Positions 54,772 through 64,000 of a DNA stretch of 64,000 bases are shown one piece after another. Position numbers and translations under genes: made by a program. The DNA lies in NCBI RefSeq assembly GCF_950295315.1, contig NC_080171.1, positions 115,439,064 through 115,503,063 on the forward strand. Direction: 5' to 3'. The first letter of the stretch is position 1; each line of letters opens with the position of its first letter. The stretch is from Erinaceus europaeus. Lineage: Eukaryota; Chordata; Mammalia; Eulipotyphla; Erinaceidae. The notes beneath the pieces were generated by a model that did not search any database, was not told the origin of the DNA, and saw nothing but the letters and a program-made list of their open reading frames with translations.

Positions 54772-54789
54772 ATACCTTATTTTTTATAT

Positions 54790-54972
54790 TCTCTTTGATT
54801 TATTTATTTTATTAGTCATTTAACATTGATTTACAAAATTACATGTCAACAGGGGTATAATTCCAACCATCTCCACCCCCAGAGTTCTGAATCCCCGATC
54901 CTTCCATTGCAAACTACCGCAATTCTCCCAAGGTTGCAGACATGGGCTAACTATCATCTCTACAACTAAACA
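54790..54972 (-). repeat. Family X2, 3' end
   Basis: CATTTAACATTGATTTACAA, ATGTCAACAGGGGTATAATT, GAGTTCTGAATCCCCGATCC, GCAGACATGGGCTAACTATC. Confidence 0.75.
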
Positions 54973-54984
54973 GATGCTTTTCTT

Positions 54985-55200
54985 GTTTTAAATTTTTTTT
55001 ATTATCTTTATTTGATGGAGACGGCCAGAGACTGAGAGGGAAGGGGGTAACATAGAGGGAGAGAGACACAGAAACACACCTGCAGCACCGCTTTACCACT
55101 CATGAAGCTTTCCTCCTGCAGTTGGCGACCGGGGGCTTGAACCTGGATCTTTATGCACGCTAACATATGTGCTCAACCAGGTGCACCACAACCAGGCCCC
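54985..55200 (-). repeat. SINE-B
   Basis: TTTTTATTATCTTTATTTGA tail side, CACACCTGCAGCACCGC, GGCTTGAACCTGGATC, AACCAGGTGCACCACAACCA. Confidence 0.87.
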
Positions 55201-55289
55201 ACCAGGTTGTATCATTATGATACAAACACACTAACTTGTAACACCCATCCAGATAATCCACTTCAATGTGATATTTGGTAGTGTAAAAA

Positions 55290-55322
<33 letters not shown>

Positions 55323-55897
55323 CCGAGAACCCACCTAGAAATGGGAGAGAGAGAAGGAGGAAAAAGAAATAACTAGGATGCAGCAGCATTGAAATCAAGC
55401 TAGAAACGGCAGCTAGTGTTCCAGCAACAGAGAACATTCTGCCCAGTCTGTTCACAAAACAATTCAGCTGCCAATGATCTCGGGATATGGAAAACATGTG
55501 GCAGGTGATTTTTATTTTATTTCATTTTTTTTGTTGTTACATCCAGTGTGTTTTTTTTCCCCTCCGGCTAATTCCATTTCCCTCTCCCACAGGCACATTT
55601 CTTTTTCTCTTCTGATACACATAAACCTTCTCCGAGCGCAGGCTCTGTTTTCCAATATTAAGAAAATACTTTCCACACACTTACAATCTGCTCAGGTTAT
55701 CTGGGGAGGCTTTTCCCACCACGGCCATGGGCTGATCAAAGAGTGACTGTAGGCTTGTTGATAAGAGGGGGCCTAAGAGGCTCCTCCAGAAATCCTGAGA
55801 GCTCCAGAGGAGCCGTTCATCTAAATTAGGAAGGGAAATGAACATGCACGGAGAATATAGTTCATAAATTTCCAAGGGGGGTGTTTGCTTCTAATAG

Positions 55898-55947
<50 letters not shown>

Positions 55948-56139
55948 CAGAGGAAACTAACCCTTCCCCCACACCAAATAAAACACAAGTCCCAAATTGA
56001 AAATACAGTCCCTGAGATTTCAAGTATATTTAAAAGTGTTCTGACATGGAAAAAGCTGTTCCGCATTCAAAGGCACAGAGAAAACTCACATGCACAGACA
56101 GAGGAGGGGGTGAGGGAGCCTTTGGAGAAAGTGCTCTGA
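55201..56139. other. Unique DNA with two microsatellites
   Basis: Contains (GA)n at 55292-55322 and (AC)n at 55901-55945. No gene recognised. Confidence 0.5.
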
Positions 56140-56329
56140 AGGGGCTGGGATCTGGGTTCGAGCCCCTCGCTCCCCACCTGCTGGGAGGACTCTTCACAAG
56201 CTGTATCTGCACATGTCTTATCTTTCTCTCTCCTTCTCCCCTCTCAGTTTCTTTCTGTCCTATCCAATAAAATGGAAAAAAATGACCACCAGGAGCAGTG
56301 GGTTCATAGTACCAGCATGGGGCCCCAGT
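56140..56329 (+). repeat. SINE-A, head partly deleted
   Basis: GGGGCTGGGATCTGGGTTCG joins the first head bases to the B box. Then CCCCACCTGCTGGGAGG, TTCTTTCTGTCCTATCC, CACCAGGAGCAGTGGGTTCA. Confidence 0.83.
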
Positions 56330-56346
56330 GAGAGAGAGAGAGAGAC

Positions 56347-56392
<46 letters not shown>

Positions 56393-56414
56393 AGAGAGAG
56401 AATGGGGGGGGGGG
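56330..56414. repeat. (GA)n plus G run
   Basis: GA microsatellite in the SINE-A tail, ending with a G run at 56403-56414. Confidence 0.9.
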
Positions 56415-56415
56415 G

Positions 56416-56830
56416 AGGAAGCGCTTTGAGGAGAAAGGACACATTAGGCACACAGCAGGACCTTGCAGAATTGTCACTGCTGCCTGGCTTCCCCTTCCTG
56501 AAGCACATTAACATGAGGGTGACAGAAGCAGCCCTGTGATTGAGTAGAAACACCTCCACCCACCGCACCCCCACCACCGGGAAGTGACTGGGCACCACTC
56601 ACAGGAAACTGTCCAGGGTATCCCAGCAAGGGAGGAATGGCAACACAGAATGAACTAATTTATAATAAGCACATGGACAAGACCCCCCCCCCACCCCCAC
56701 CCAGGAAGGACCATAAAATATTTGAGAGCACTGCATAGGATCACATGAAATCACACTGACAGAAATTTCCAGGCAGCTAGGTCCCCTCTTGCTGATCCAG
56801 GCTTTCCTATCCTTCCAAAGTCATTTTCTG
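56416..56830. other. No recognised feature
   Basis: Unique DNA with a C-rich stretch near 56682-56702. Confidence 0.4.
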
Positions 56831-57118
56831 CTTAAGAATTTTCTTCTTCTCCCCTGTGGAGAGCAGTCTGGAGAACTCTCAGAAGGCTAGAAGTGGACCT
56901 ACCCTATGACCCTGCAATTCCTCTCCTGGGGATATATCCTAAGGAACCCAACACATCCATCCAAAAAGATCTGTGTACACATATGTTCTTAGCAGCACAA
57001 TTTGTAATAGCCAAAACCTGGAAGTAACCCAGATGTCCAACAACAGATGAATGACTGGGTAAGTTATGGTCTATATATACAATGGAATACCACTCAGCTA
57101 CTTAAAATGGTGAATTCG

Positions 57119-57400
57119 GGAGTTGGGCGGTAGCCTAGCGGGTTAAGCACACGTGGTGCAAAGCTCAAGGACCAGCAGCGTAAGGATCCCAGTTCAAGCC
57201 CCCGGCTCCCCACTTGCAGGGGAGTCGCTTCACAGGCGGTGAAGCAGGTCTACAGGTGTCTGTCTTTCTCTCCCCCTCTCTGTCTCCCCTCCTCCATTTC
57301 TCTCTGTCCTATCCAACAACAATGACATCATCAACAACAACAATAATAGCTACAACAATGAAATAACAAGGGCAACAAAAGGGAATAAATAAATATTTTT
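57119..57400 (+). repeat. SINE-A inside L1, with target duplication
   Basis: GAGTTGGGCGGTAGCCTAGC head, CCCAGTTCAAGCCCCCGG, AACAACAATGACATCATCAA tail. TTAAAATGGTGAATTCG flanks it exactly at 57102-57118 and 57401-57417. Confidence 0.95.
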
Positions 57401-57530
57401 TTAAAATGGTGAATTCGCCTTCTTCACCTCATCTTGGATGAAGCTTGAAGGAATCATGTTAAGTGAGATACATCAGAAACAAAAGGATGAATATTAGATG
57501 ACCTCACTCCCAGACAGAAGTTGAAAAATA

Positions 57531-57882
57531 CTACTATGATACCAGCCTGCCTTTCCTGGGCAGATGAACTCACCAATGTGTCCTGGAACCCCACCTCCCC
57601 AGAGCCCTAACGCACTAGGAAAAGACAGAGACAGATTGGGGGTATGGATCGAACTGACAACGCCCATGTCCAGCGAAGAAGCAATTATAGAAGCCAGACC
57701 TCTGACCTTCTGCGCCCCTTAGAAATCTTGGGTTCATTCCCCCAGAGGGATAAAGAATAGGGAACCCTCCAATGGAAGGGATGGGACATGGCATGCTGGT
57801 GGTGGGAACTGTATGAATTGTATCCCTATTATCCCACAATCTTGTCGATCATTGTTTAATCACCAATAATCAATTTTTAAAA
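57531..57882 (+). mobile_element. Family X1 inside L1, with target duplication
   Basis: TGTCCTGGAACCCCACCTCC core, CAATTATAGAAGCCAGACC, GCTGGTGGTGGGAACTGTAT, ATCAATTTTTAAA end. AGAAGTTGAAAAATA flanks it exactly at 57516-57530 and 57883-57897, so X1 is a 5'-truncated retroposon rather than part of the L1. Confidence 0.9.
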
Positions 57883-58104
57883 AGAAGTTGAAAAATAAGA
57901 AAACACAAGCAGAGCTTGTACTGGGTTTGGTGTATTGCAGCAAAGTAAGGGATTCTGGCGGGGGGGGAGGTTCAGGTCCTGGAACATGATGTCAGAGGAC
58001 CTAGAGGAGGCTGAATTGTTACGTAGAAAACTGAGAAATGTTATCGATGTATAAACTATTGTATTTTGTTACAGTATGTTACTGTTGATTGTAAACCAAT
58101 AATC

Positions 58105-58422
58105 TCTCTCTTTTTGTTTTTGCCTTCAGGGTTCTCACTGAGGCTTGGTGCCTGCACTATGAATCCACTGCTCCTGGCAGCCATCTTTTTTTCCATTGTT
58201 GTTACTGTTATTGTTTCTGTTGTTGTTGGACAGAACAGAGAGAAATTGAGAGGGGAGGAGAAGACAGAGAGGGGAAGAGAAAGATAAGACACCTGCAGAC
58301 CTGCTTCACCGCCTGTGAAGCGACTCCCCTGCAGGTGGGGAGCCAGGGGCTCAAACCAGAATCTTTGTGCAAGACCTTGCACTTTGCATTGTGCGCTTAA
58401 CCTGGTGTGCTACCATCTGGCC
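58105..58422 (-). repeat. SINE-A, long form, at the L1 tail
   Basis: TTGCCTTCAGGGTTCTCACT module, TTGTTGTTACTGTTATTG, GGGCTCAAACCAGAATC, GTGCTACCATCTGGCCC head end. Confidence 0.9.
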
Positions 58423-58437
58423 CACAATTTTCTTCTT

Positions 58438-58642
58438 TTTTAATAGCCTATCTAAATTGCATAGAGACAGAAAGCAAGATGGAAGGGGGCTGAAAAAGAG
58501 GGAGATAAACAGAGAGACATCTGCAGCCCTGCTTCACCACTCCTGAAGCTTTCCCTCTGCAGGTGGGGACTAGAGGCTTGAACTCTCATCCCTGTGCATT
58601 GTCATGTATGTGCTCGAAGAGGTGTGCCAGTGCCTGGCCCCT
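58438..58642 (-). repeat. SINE-B, oldest layer of the nest
   Basis: TTAATAGCCTATCTAAATTG tail side, ATCTGCAGCCCTGCTTCACC, GGCTTGAACTCTCATCC, GTGCCAGTGCCTGGCCCC. CTTAAGAATTTT occurs at 56831-56842 and 58643-58654, so the L1 entered the tail of this SINE-B. Confidence 0.82.
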
Positions 58643-58804
58643 TAAGAATTTTATACCAAGTCCAGCTTGGCCGAAAGGCCACTTGGGTTTTCCCATCCTG
58701 TTGTCAGTGTCCCTACACTTTGTCCAGTGCCCAGGCTTCTAGTGACTGAAGGCACAGGGAGGGAGAATTGAAGTTCCTCCTTATTGTTGCACTATCCCTC
58801 AGTG

Positions 58805-59025
58805 TGGAGGTGGGGAACATCTGGCCCATGGGCCTATCATTTGGTCTGGTCCTGCCAAGGCAACTCTAGGTGGGGCTTGAAATTCAATAAATCTAGGAGC
58901 TCTTTTCATAGCAACAATAAGTGCTAATTTGTAAGTTGATGATTTTGTATGGCTTGCAAATGATGTTATAAATATCCAAATGGCCCCTGGCAGATAAAAG
59001 CCTCTCCGTTCCTGCTCTAAAGCAG
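58805..59025. repeat. hAT-like non-autonomous DNA transposon relic
   Basis: GGTGGGGAACATCTGGCCC at one end and GGCCCCTGGCAGATAAAAGC at the other are imperfect inverted ends. GATGTTATAAATATCCAAAT is a phrase I remember from a widespread mammalian hAT fossil. The family name is not certain. Confidence 0.5.
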
Positions 59026-59189
59026 TATCCTGACTGGCTAGCACACCGGTCTTTAGGATTATCAAGATCTAAAGATACTTCTATGGTCTAAAAGGCAGAT
59101 TTTAGAATGTTTACATGAAACGTTTGAACAACAGACTAGAAGGGCATGGAAAATAAACTTACTAATCAGGTGCCATCCTCATTCTTCCA

Positions 59190-59345
59190 TCAAGGCAAAG
59201 AAGTTGATGTTAATATCTCTATTATAGTTGGGGCTGCTAAAATTGTTGAATGTTAACTCATTTGCTTAAAGTCACAAAAGTAGTGAACCAGGACTAAAAA
59301 TCTAGGTCCGCCAACTCCCACTTTCCATCACCAGTTTTCCAAGTG
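59190..59345 (-). repeat. MIR relic
   Basis: TTTGCTTAAAGTCACAAAAG, TAGTGAACCAGGACTAAAAA and CTAGGTCCGCCAACTCCCAC follow the minus-strand MIR core. Confidence 0.55.
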
Positions 59346-59450
59346 ATAGTCTACTTCATCTATTTAATACCTGGATACAGGATGTGTAGCAAGCACTTGT
59401 GCAAAGGGACACACTGACTCAGAAGCCAAGCACAGAGATTGCAATAAAGT

Positions 59451-59538
59451 TCCTCCCTCCCTCCCTCCCTCCCTTCCTTCCTTCCTTCCTTCCTTCCTTC
59501 CTTCCTTCCTTTCTCCCTCCCTTTCTTTCTTTCTTTCC
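59451..59538. repeat. (CCTT/CCCT)n microsatellite
   Basis: Pyrimidine repeat, the expanded tail of the next minus-strand SINE-A. Confidence 0.93.
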
Positions 59539-59805
59539 AATGTTATTGCTGGGGCTTGGTGCTGGCACTACAAATCTACTGCTCCTGACAGCCATCTTTC
59601 CCTCTTTTTTTTTATTGGACAGGACACAGAGAAATTGACAGAGGAGGGGGAAACAGAGAAGAAGAGAGACAGAGAGACACCTGCAGACCTTCTTTGCCAC
59701 TTGTGAAGTTTCCCCCTGCAGGTGAGGAGCCGGGGGTTCAAATCCGTATCCTTGTACAGGTCCTTGCACTTAGTACTATGTCGCTTAACTGGGTGTGCCA
59801 CTGCC
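59539..59805 (-). repeat. SINE-A, long form
   Basis: CAATGTTATTGCTGGGGCTT module, TTATTGGACAGGACACAGAG, GGGGGTTCAAATCCGTATCC, TGTGCCACTGCCGCCCC head end running into a C run at 59806-59821. Confidence 0.88.
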
Positions 59806-60068
59806 GCCCCCCCCCCCCCCCCAAGCTTTTCTAACACTCAGGCTTGGTGAAAACAGGCAGTTTTAACCAGGGCAGCCTTAATTTAAGACTGGAGTGAGAT
59901 GAATAGTGACAAAAGTCAGCTTAGTGAGTGGGTACTCTGTCTTACAGTCAAGAAGATCAACTCATACTTGAGCATCAGAAACTCAGAATAAAATGTGGAC
60001 TAAGTTCTGACTGGAGAAGAATACAGGACTTCACCCAGAAAGACCCTATATGTACTTTGGTGGAAGCT

Positions 60069-60072
<4 letters not shown>

Positions 60073-60122
<50 letters not shown>
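60073..60122. repeat. (AC)n microsatellite
   Basis: Pure AC run. Confidence 0.95.
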
Positions 60123-60125
<3 letters not shown>

Positions 60126-60334
60126 CATTCTACGTGGCCTGAGGTAACCTGGGTATTGCTGGAGTAAGCAGGTTTTGGAGTAGACAGTAAACAATAATAA
60201 ATGAATAATCAGTTTCTAAGCCATAGAGTTTTTAGAGTATTTTGTAAGGTGAAGTGGCACAGAAAGAAACTTTCCAGTAACAAGATGACTGGGAAAGTTA
60301 GGGGCTTTCATAAGCAAGAGAATGACTACTTTGA

Positions 60335-60389
60335 GCAGGGGCCATCCTCTCTGTTCCAATTTCAGTATATGTGCGGCCGAAGTAAGCGC
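60335..60389 (-). pseudogene. U6 snRNA retropseudogene, 3'-truncated
   Basis: The minus strand reads ACTTCGGCCGCACATATACT, GAAATTGGAACAGAGAGGAT, GGCCCCTGC: the first two-thirds of U6 with two small deletions (after GGAAC and before GGCCCC) and a few changes. The U6 3' part and any A tail are missing. AAGAGAATGACTACTTTG (60316-60333) and AAGAGAATAACTACTTTG (60390-60407) flank it, an 18-bp target duplication with one mismatch. Its changes and truncation make a functional U6 gene unlikely. The match is from memory of U6. Confidence 0.88.
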
Positions 60390-60639
60390 AAGAGAATAAC
60401 TACTTTGTTTAATTTTTTTCCTTGAAAATCATAGAGTAAATAAGAGGCATCTGTTTAAATTCACTTTTCAAACATGCAGTACTATATATTTTCTTTAGAA
60501 AAAAACCAACAGGTGTGACATGATGTGAAATTGGAAGTTTCCAATGAAGCATCCAGTCGTAGTAAGTGTAGCATGTCAAAGCAAAGATAAGGATCAAGTA
60601 CATATCTTCAAAACAAAGCTTTAGAAGAAATACAAGCAT

Positions 60640-60802
60640 GCAAAGGACCAGTGGTAGAATTTATAGAGTCTGGGTTCAAACTCTCATACCCACCTGGCAG
60701 GGCCAGGGGGAGGGAGCAGAGGCTACACAAGCAGTGAAGTCATGCTGCAGAGCTCTCCCTGCTCCCATCTCTCTACCTACCTACCTGTTAGAAAAAGAAA
60801 AA

Positions 60803-60862
<60 letters not shown>

Positions 60863-60932
60863 GCTGCTGGATGCCTGGATTGGTAAAGTCACCATGCAGG
60901 CCCCAGCAATAACCCTAGGGACAAAAATAAAA
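60640..60932 (+). repeat. SINE-D/A-like copy with internal (GAAA)n
   Basis: GGACCAGTGGTAGAATTTAT head, TCTGGGTTCAAACTCTC B-box region, a C/T body, GAAA repeats at 60800-60861, then CCCCAGCAATAACCCTAGGG (SINE-A 3' module) and an AAAATAAAATAAA tail. Confidence 0.7.
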
Positions 60933-60949
60933 TAAAATAAATCAGTACC

Positions 60950-61452
60950 CATTACTCCTTGGAATATACCTACAACAGACCTACTAGCCTTTCCCATATT
61001 GGAGACACCAAATCTCATCTGCTATACTTCTATTTTTAGGCTCCTGATTATTAAACAATTTGTTCTGCTTTGTATCTTAATGCTTTTGCAGCCACCAAGT
61101 TGCAGACGCTAACATGACGCCAACCTGACTTCCCCAGTCAGACAACCTCACTAATGTGTCCTGGAACCCCACCTCTCTAGACCCTTGTCCCACTAGGGAA
61201 AGATAGAAACAGGCTGGGGGTATGAATCGACCTGCTGATGCCCATGTTCAGCGGGGAAGCAATTACAGAAGCCAGGCCATCCACCTTCTGCACCCCACAA
61301 TGACCCTGGGTCCATACTCCCAGAGGGATAAAGAATAGGAAAGCTTACAATGGAGGAAGGGGATACAGAAATCTGGTGGTGGGAAGGAACTGTGTGGAAT
61401 TGTACCCCCCCTTATCCTATGGCCTTGTTGATCATTATTAAATCAATTTAAA
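60950..61452 (+). repeat. Family X1
   Basis: CCTTGGAATATACCTACAAC, CTGATTATTAAACAATTTGT, TGTCCTGGAACCCCACCTC, CAATTACAGAAGCCAGGCC, CTTATCCTATGGCCTTGTTG and AATCAATTTAAAAAAG. Collinear with 38.4-38.95 kb. Confidence 0.82.
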
Positions 61453-61718
61453 AAAGTAAAAGTGAAAGAAAATGTGGAAATAAATAAATAAATAGAATAA
61501 TCAGTAGCAGGCAGGACACAAGGAAAGCAGTTTCAGCTGTTATGTGAGATGGGTGGGTCCTGACATTCACCAAAGCCAAGGGCTGGGTGAATGGGTTACA
61601 GAACAAGTGTATCCAAGTCAGTTTAAACATTTCCCCGACAATCCAACTACAAAGGCTAAGAAATTCCAACAGAATTGTGTGCAGGAGGTGGGGAGTGTGA
61701 TCCAAATGTAAATGGGAA

Positions 61719-61820
61719 TGGGGCCAGGCAGTGACACACGCAATAGTGTTCCCATGAACAAGGACCCAGGATCAAGGCCCTGGAGCCCACCTTCAAGGAG
61801 GAAGCTTCATGAGTGTTCAC
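61719..61820 (+). repeat. SINE-B, 3'-truncated
   Basis: GGGGCCAGGCAGTGACACAC head, ACCCAGGATCAAGGCCCTGG, AGGAGGAAGCTTCATGAGTG. The C/T body is missing. Confidence 0.7.
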
Positions 61821-62069
61821 AGAATGGACATCATAGAATCATTTATGGATGATGTTCCCTTTCAAGGAGCTGCCTCGGCAGTGGACCCAGAGGTCCTTTT
61901 GTTCAGACAGTTAGTTACCTGTAAAGCCATTTCAAACAAAGTGGTCAGGGAACAGTGCAACTTATTCTTGGAGCAAGAACACAACCAACGCTGAAAAGGC
62001 AGGTTTAGACAGGAGTTGAAGCATTCATTACTTTAAAGGGCTGAAATAAATAATGCAATGTTTTGGTGT

Positions 62070-62185
62070 GTGTGTGTTACAAGAGCACTGATCACTTTGG
62101 TTTATGGTGGTGCTGGGGATTGAACTTGGGACCTCAGGGCCTCAGGCACAAACAATTTTGGCATAGTAAGTATGCTGTATCCCAC
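62070..62185 (-). repeat. SINE-C, diverged
   Basis: GAGCACTGATCACTTTGG, GGGATTGAACTTGGGACC, CCTCAGGCACAAACAATTTT, TATGCTGTATCCCAC. Confidence 0.72.
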
Positions 62186-62349
62186 ATAACTTAGACTCAT
62201 CCTCATGATTTCCTCTGAGAACTAATCAGTTACAATTCACAACTCAAATTCTAGTAAGTATATTTTCAAAAAGAACTGGTAAATAATAGGGCCACAAAGG
62301 TACTCAGAGTTCAGAACTATTCCTTGCTTTGATGTGCACATATATTTTT

Positions 62350-62631
62350 AAATTTTTTTATTATTATTATTTTCCCTGTGTTGCCCTTGTTGTTTTGTTG
62401 TTGTAGTTATTGTTGATGTCGTCACTGTTGTTAGATAGGACAGAGAAAAATGGAGAGAGGAGGGAAAGACAGAGAGGGGTAGAGAAAGACAGACACCTGC
62501 AGACCTGCTTCACTGCCTGTGAAGCGACTCCCCTGCAGGTGGGGAGCTGGGAGCTCTAACCAGGATCCTTATGCCGGTCCTTGTGCTTTGCATCATGTGT
62601 GTTTAACCTGCTGCGCTACCGGCCAGACTCC
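62350..62631 (-). repeat. SINE-A, short form
   Basis: TTATTATTATTATTTTCCC tail, TTGCCCTTGTTGTTTTGTTG, GGGAGCTCTAACCAGGATCC, GCTACCGGCCAGACTCC head end. Confidence 0.92.
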
Positions 62632-62639
62632 TGATATTT

Positions 62640-62833
62640 TTTGTTTTTATTAGTGATTTAGTATTGATTTATAAACTTGTAAGATAACAGGGGTATAATT
62701 TCACATCTTTCCCACCAGTGTCCCAATTCTCTCCACTGGAAACTGCAGAAGTTCTCTAATATCACAGATAAGAGTTGACTATTACATATATTTGTCCTTT
62801 TCCCCCCTACGATCCTGCCTTCTCTTCCTTTCT
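62640..62833 (-). repeat. Family X2, 3' part (split by SINE-B)
   Basis: TTTTATTAGTGATTTAGTAT, AACAGGGGTATAATTTCACA, TCCACTGGAAACTGCAGAAG. It continues at 63147. CCTTCTCTTCCTTTCT (62818-62833) and CCTTCTCTCCCTTTCT (63147-63162) are the target duplication of the inner SINE-B. Confidence 0.78.
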
Positions 62834-63146
62834 TTATATATATATATATATATAAAAAATTATATATATATAATTATAAAATTATAAAAATTATAAAATT
62901 ATATATATAATTATAAAATTATATATATATAATTTACTATTGAATACCTATATATATTATTTACTATTGGATAGAGACAGAGAGAAATTGAGAGGGGAGG
63001 GGGTGGTAGGGAGGGAGAGAGAGACCTGCAGCCCTGCTTCACCGCTTGGGAAGCTTTCCTTCTGCAGGTGGGGACCAGGGGCTTGAACCTGGATCCTTGC
63101 GCACTGTAATGTACACGCTTAACCAGATGTGCCACCACCTGGCCCC
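62834..63146 (-). repeat. SINE-B with expanded AT tail
   Basis: TA/AAATTATA repeats at 62835-62958 form the tail. Then ACTATTGGATAGAGACAGAG, CCTGCAGCCCTGCTTCACC, GGCTTGAACCTGGATCC, GCCACCACCTGGCCCC. Confidence 0.88.
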
Positions 63147-63310
63147 CCTTCTCTCCCTTTCTGTGTCACACCTGCTACTTCTGAGTGTTCTCCCCACCCC
63201 CCCATTCCCTCCACCTGCTTCTCACTTCAGATCCTGATGGAATAGGAGTTCAGAGCTCTCTGGTCATCTTCCTGGTAATGTTCACGCCTCTGGGAGTACA
63301 TATACTTTTT
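63147..63310 (-). repeat. Family X2, second part
   Basis: CACACCTGCTACTTCTGAGT, CTTCAGATCCTGATGGAATA, GGAGTTCAGAGCTCTCTGGT continue the X2 left at 62833. Confidence 0.72.
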
Positions 63311-63888
63311 ACCCTCTTTTTCATGTGTGTTTATTTTCTAAGTGCACTTGTAGTTTGGCACATATCCCAACTTACCTAGTAAATTCCACATATGTTTTAT
63401 ACCTTCAAGTTTTTGTTAAGTAACAGTATTTGTTTTGGGATCAGGAGAGTTCAGAGAGCTGTGGCTTTAGACAGAGGCAACAGTACCTATTTTGCACAAC
63501 AGGACTGGGTTATAAAATATCCTTAGGATAATTTGCAACTTACAAAAATGAACTGGCAAGCCCTGTTCTTTTCAGGGCATCACTCTCATAGATGACATTA
63601 GATACGGTAGAAAGTTTCCTTTCTGCTAAATGTTGGATGACATGAAAAGTCTTTTACGTAAGAGGTCAACATCCCCTTGAGGAAGTAAATCCAAAGAAGT
63701 AAAATCCAAGGCAGATATTCTTGAATAACAAGAAAAACACAGCACATTGGCTGAAATGTTCCTGGAACTAGACAGAAGAAGATTTCTCATTTTGGCCATG
63801 CAATCAATGGGACCCCCTGATCTACCTTCTGCTGAAACCAAAGAGCTGAACAAAATGAAATAAAAATCCTTAAAATTAAAGAAACTCG
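63311..63888. other. No recognised feature
   Basis: Unique sequence. The minus-strand frame at 63626-63976 overlaps the SINE at the edge and is not a gene I recognise. Confidence 0.4.
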
Positions 63889-64000
63889 GGAGCTGGGTGG
63901 TAGTGCAGCTGGTTAAGTGCACATGGCGCAAAGTGCAAGGGCCTGAGGATCCCAGTTTGAGCCCCCGGCTCCCCACCTGCAGGGGAGTCGCCTCATAGAC
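63889..64000 (+). repeat. SINE-A, cut by window end
   Basis: GGGAGCTGGGTGGTAGTGCA head, CCCAGTTTGAGCCCCCGG, CCCCACCTGCAGGGGAGTCG. The rest lies outside the window. Confidence 0.9.

Larger units (their letters stand above)
56849..58104 (+). mobile_element. L1 3' end with three later insertions
   Basis: CTGTGGAGAGCAGTCTGGAG, ATCCATCCAAAAAGATCTGT, ACAATGGAATACCACTCAGC are ORF2 C-terminal sequence. The 3' UTR reads GAGAAATGTTATCGATGTAT. It is interrupted by SINE-A (57119) and X1 (57531), with a minus SINE-A at its tail. AATTTTCTTCTT at 56837-56848 and 58426-58437 brackets the L1 plus the tail SINE. Confidence 0.88.

Noticed and set aside
58799..59065. 88-codon minus frame
   Set aside because: It overlaps the hAT-like fossil.
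61809..61994. 61-codon frame with non-repetitive composition
   Set aside because: It begins inside a truncated SINE-B edge and matches no protein I recognise. No exon signals.
411..64000. Dozens of intact A-box/B-box tRNA-like heads as possible tRNA genes
   Set aside because: They lack a foldable 3' half and acceptor stem and continue into SINE bodies.

Overview
This is repeat-dense, non-coding mammalian DNA. I find no host protein-coding exon I can defend. The most frequent element is a tRNA-derived SINE (here SINE-A): a pol III head with an A box like TAGCGCAGCGG and a B box like GGTTCGAGCC, then CACCTGCAGGGGAGTC, a C/T-rich body and an AAC/AAT-rich tail. From memory this is the SINE of hedgehogs (Erinaceidae, e.g. 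Erinaceus or Atelerix), so I infer a hedgehog. That identification is recall, not computation. Old MIR-like relics and a L1 family fit a placental mammal.

Repeat names used here are local labels. SINE-A is described above. SINE-B has a GGTGGCGCACCTGGTTGA-like head and a TTTCTGGCTGTCTC tail. SINE-C has a TAGCATAATGGTTATGCAAA-like head and an AGGTTCAATCCC B box. SINE-D covers older, less uniform tRNA-like copies. Family X (X1 and X2) is an abundant retroposon that I cannot name, with a shared core around TGTCCTGGAACCCCACC and two kinds of 3' end. The window holds about 13 X copies.

Layout: 0-14 kb is scattered SINEs, microsatellites and MIR relics. 14.5-15.1 kb has two fresh tandem duplications and a 45-bp insertion derived from the 5' half of tRNA-Arg(TCT), flanked by a perfect 16-bp target duplication. 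15-22 kb has SINEs, a L1 3' end and an X1 copy with an inverted 5' part. 22.6-27.8 kb is a nearly full-length but dead L1 that split an older SINE-B. 28-45 kb is SINEs, X copies and a SINE/L1 fusion. 45.8-48.2 kb is a stack: an old L1 was hit by a SINE-A/X1 unit and by an endogenous retrovirus remnant (LTR, lysine-tRNA primer site, leader, broken gag start). 49.1-51.8 kb is a 5'-truncated L1. 56.8-58.7 kb is a five-layer nest. 60.3 kb holds a retroposed U6 snRNA fragment. 62-64 kb is SINEs and X2.

Nothing here looks like a working gene system. The informative content is a record of L1-driven retroposition: L1, several SINE families, X, and RNA passengers (tRNA half, U6) sit between target-site duplications. 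All L1 and retroviral reading frames are broken.
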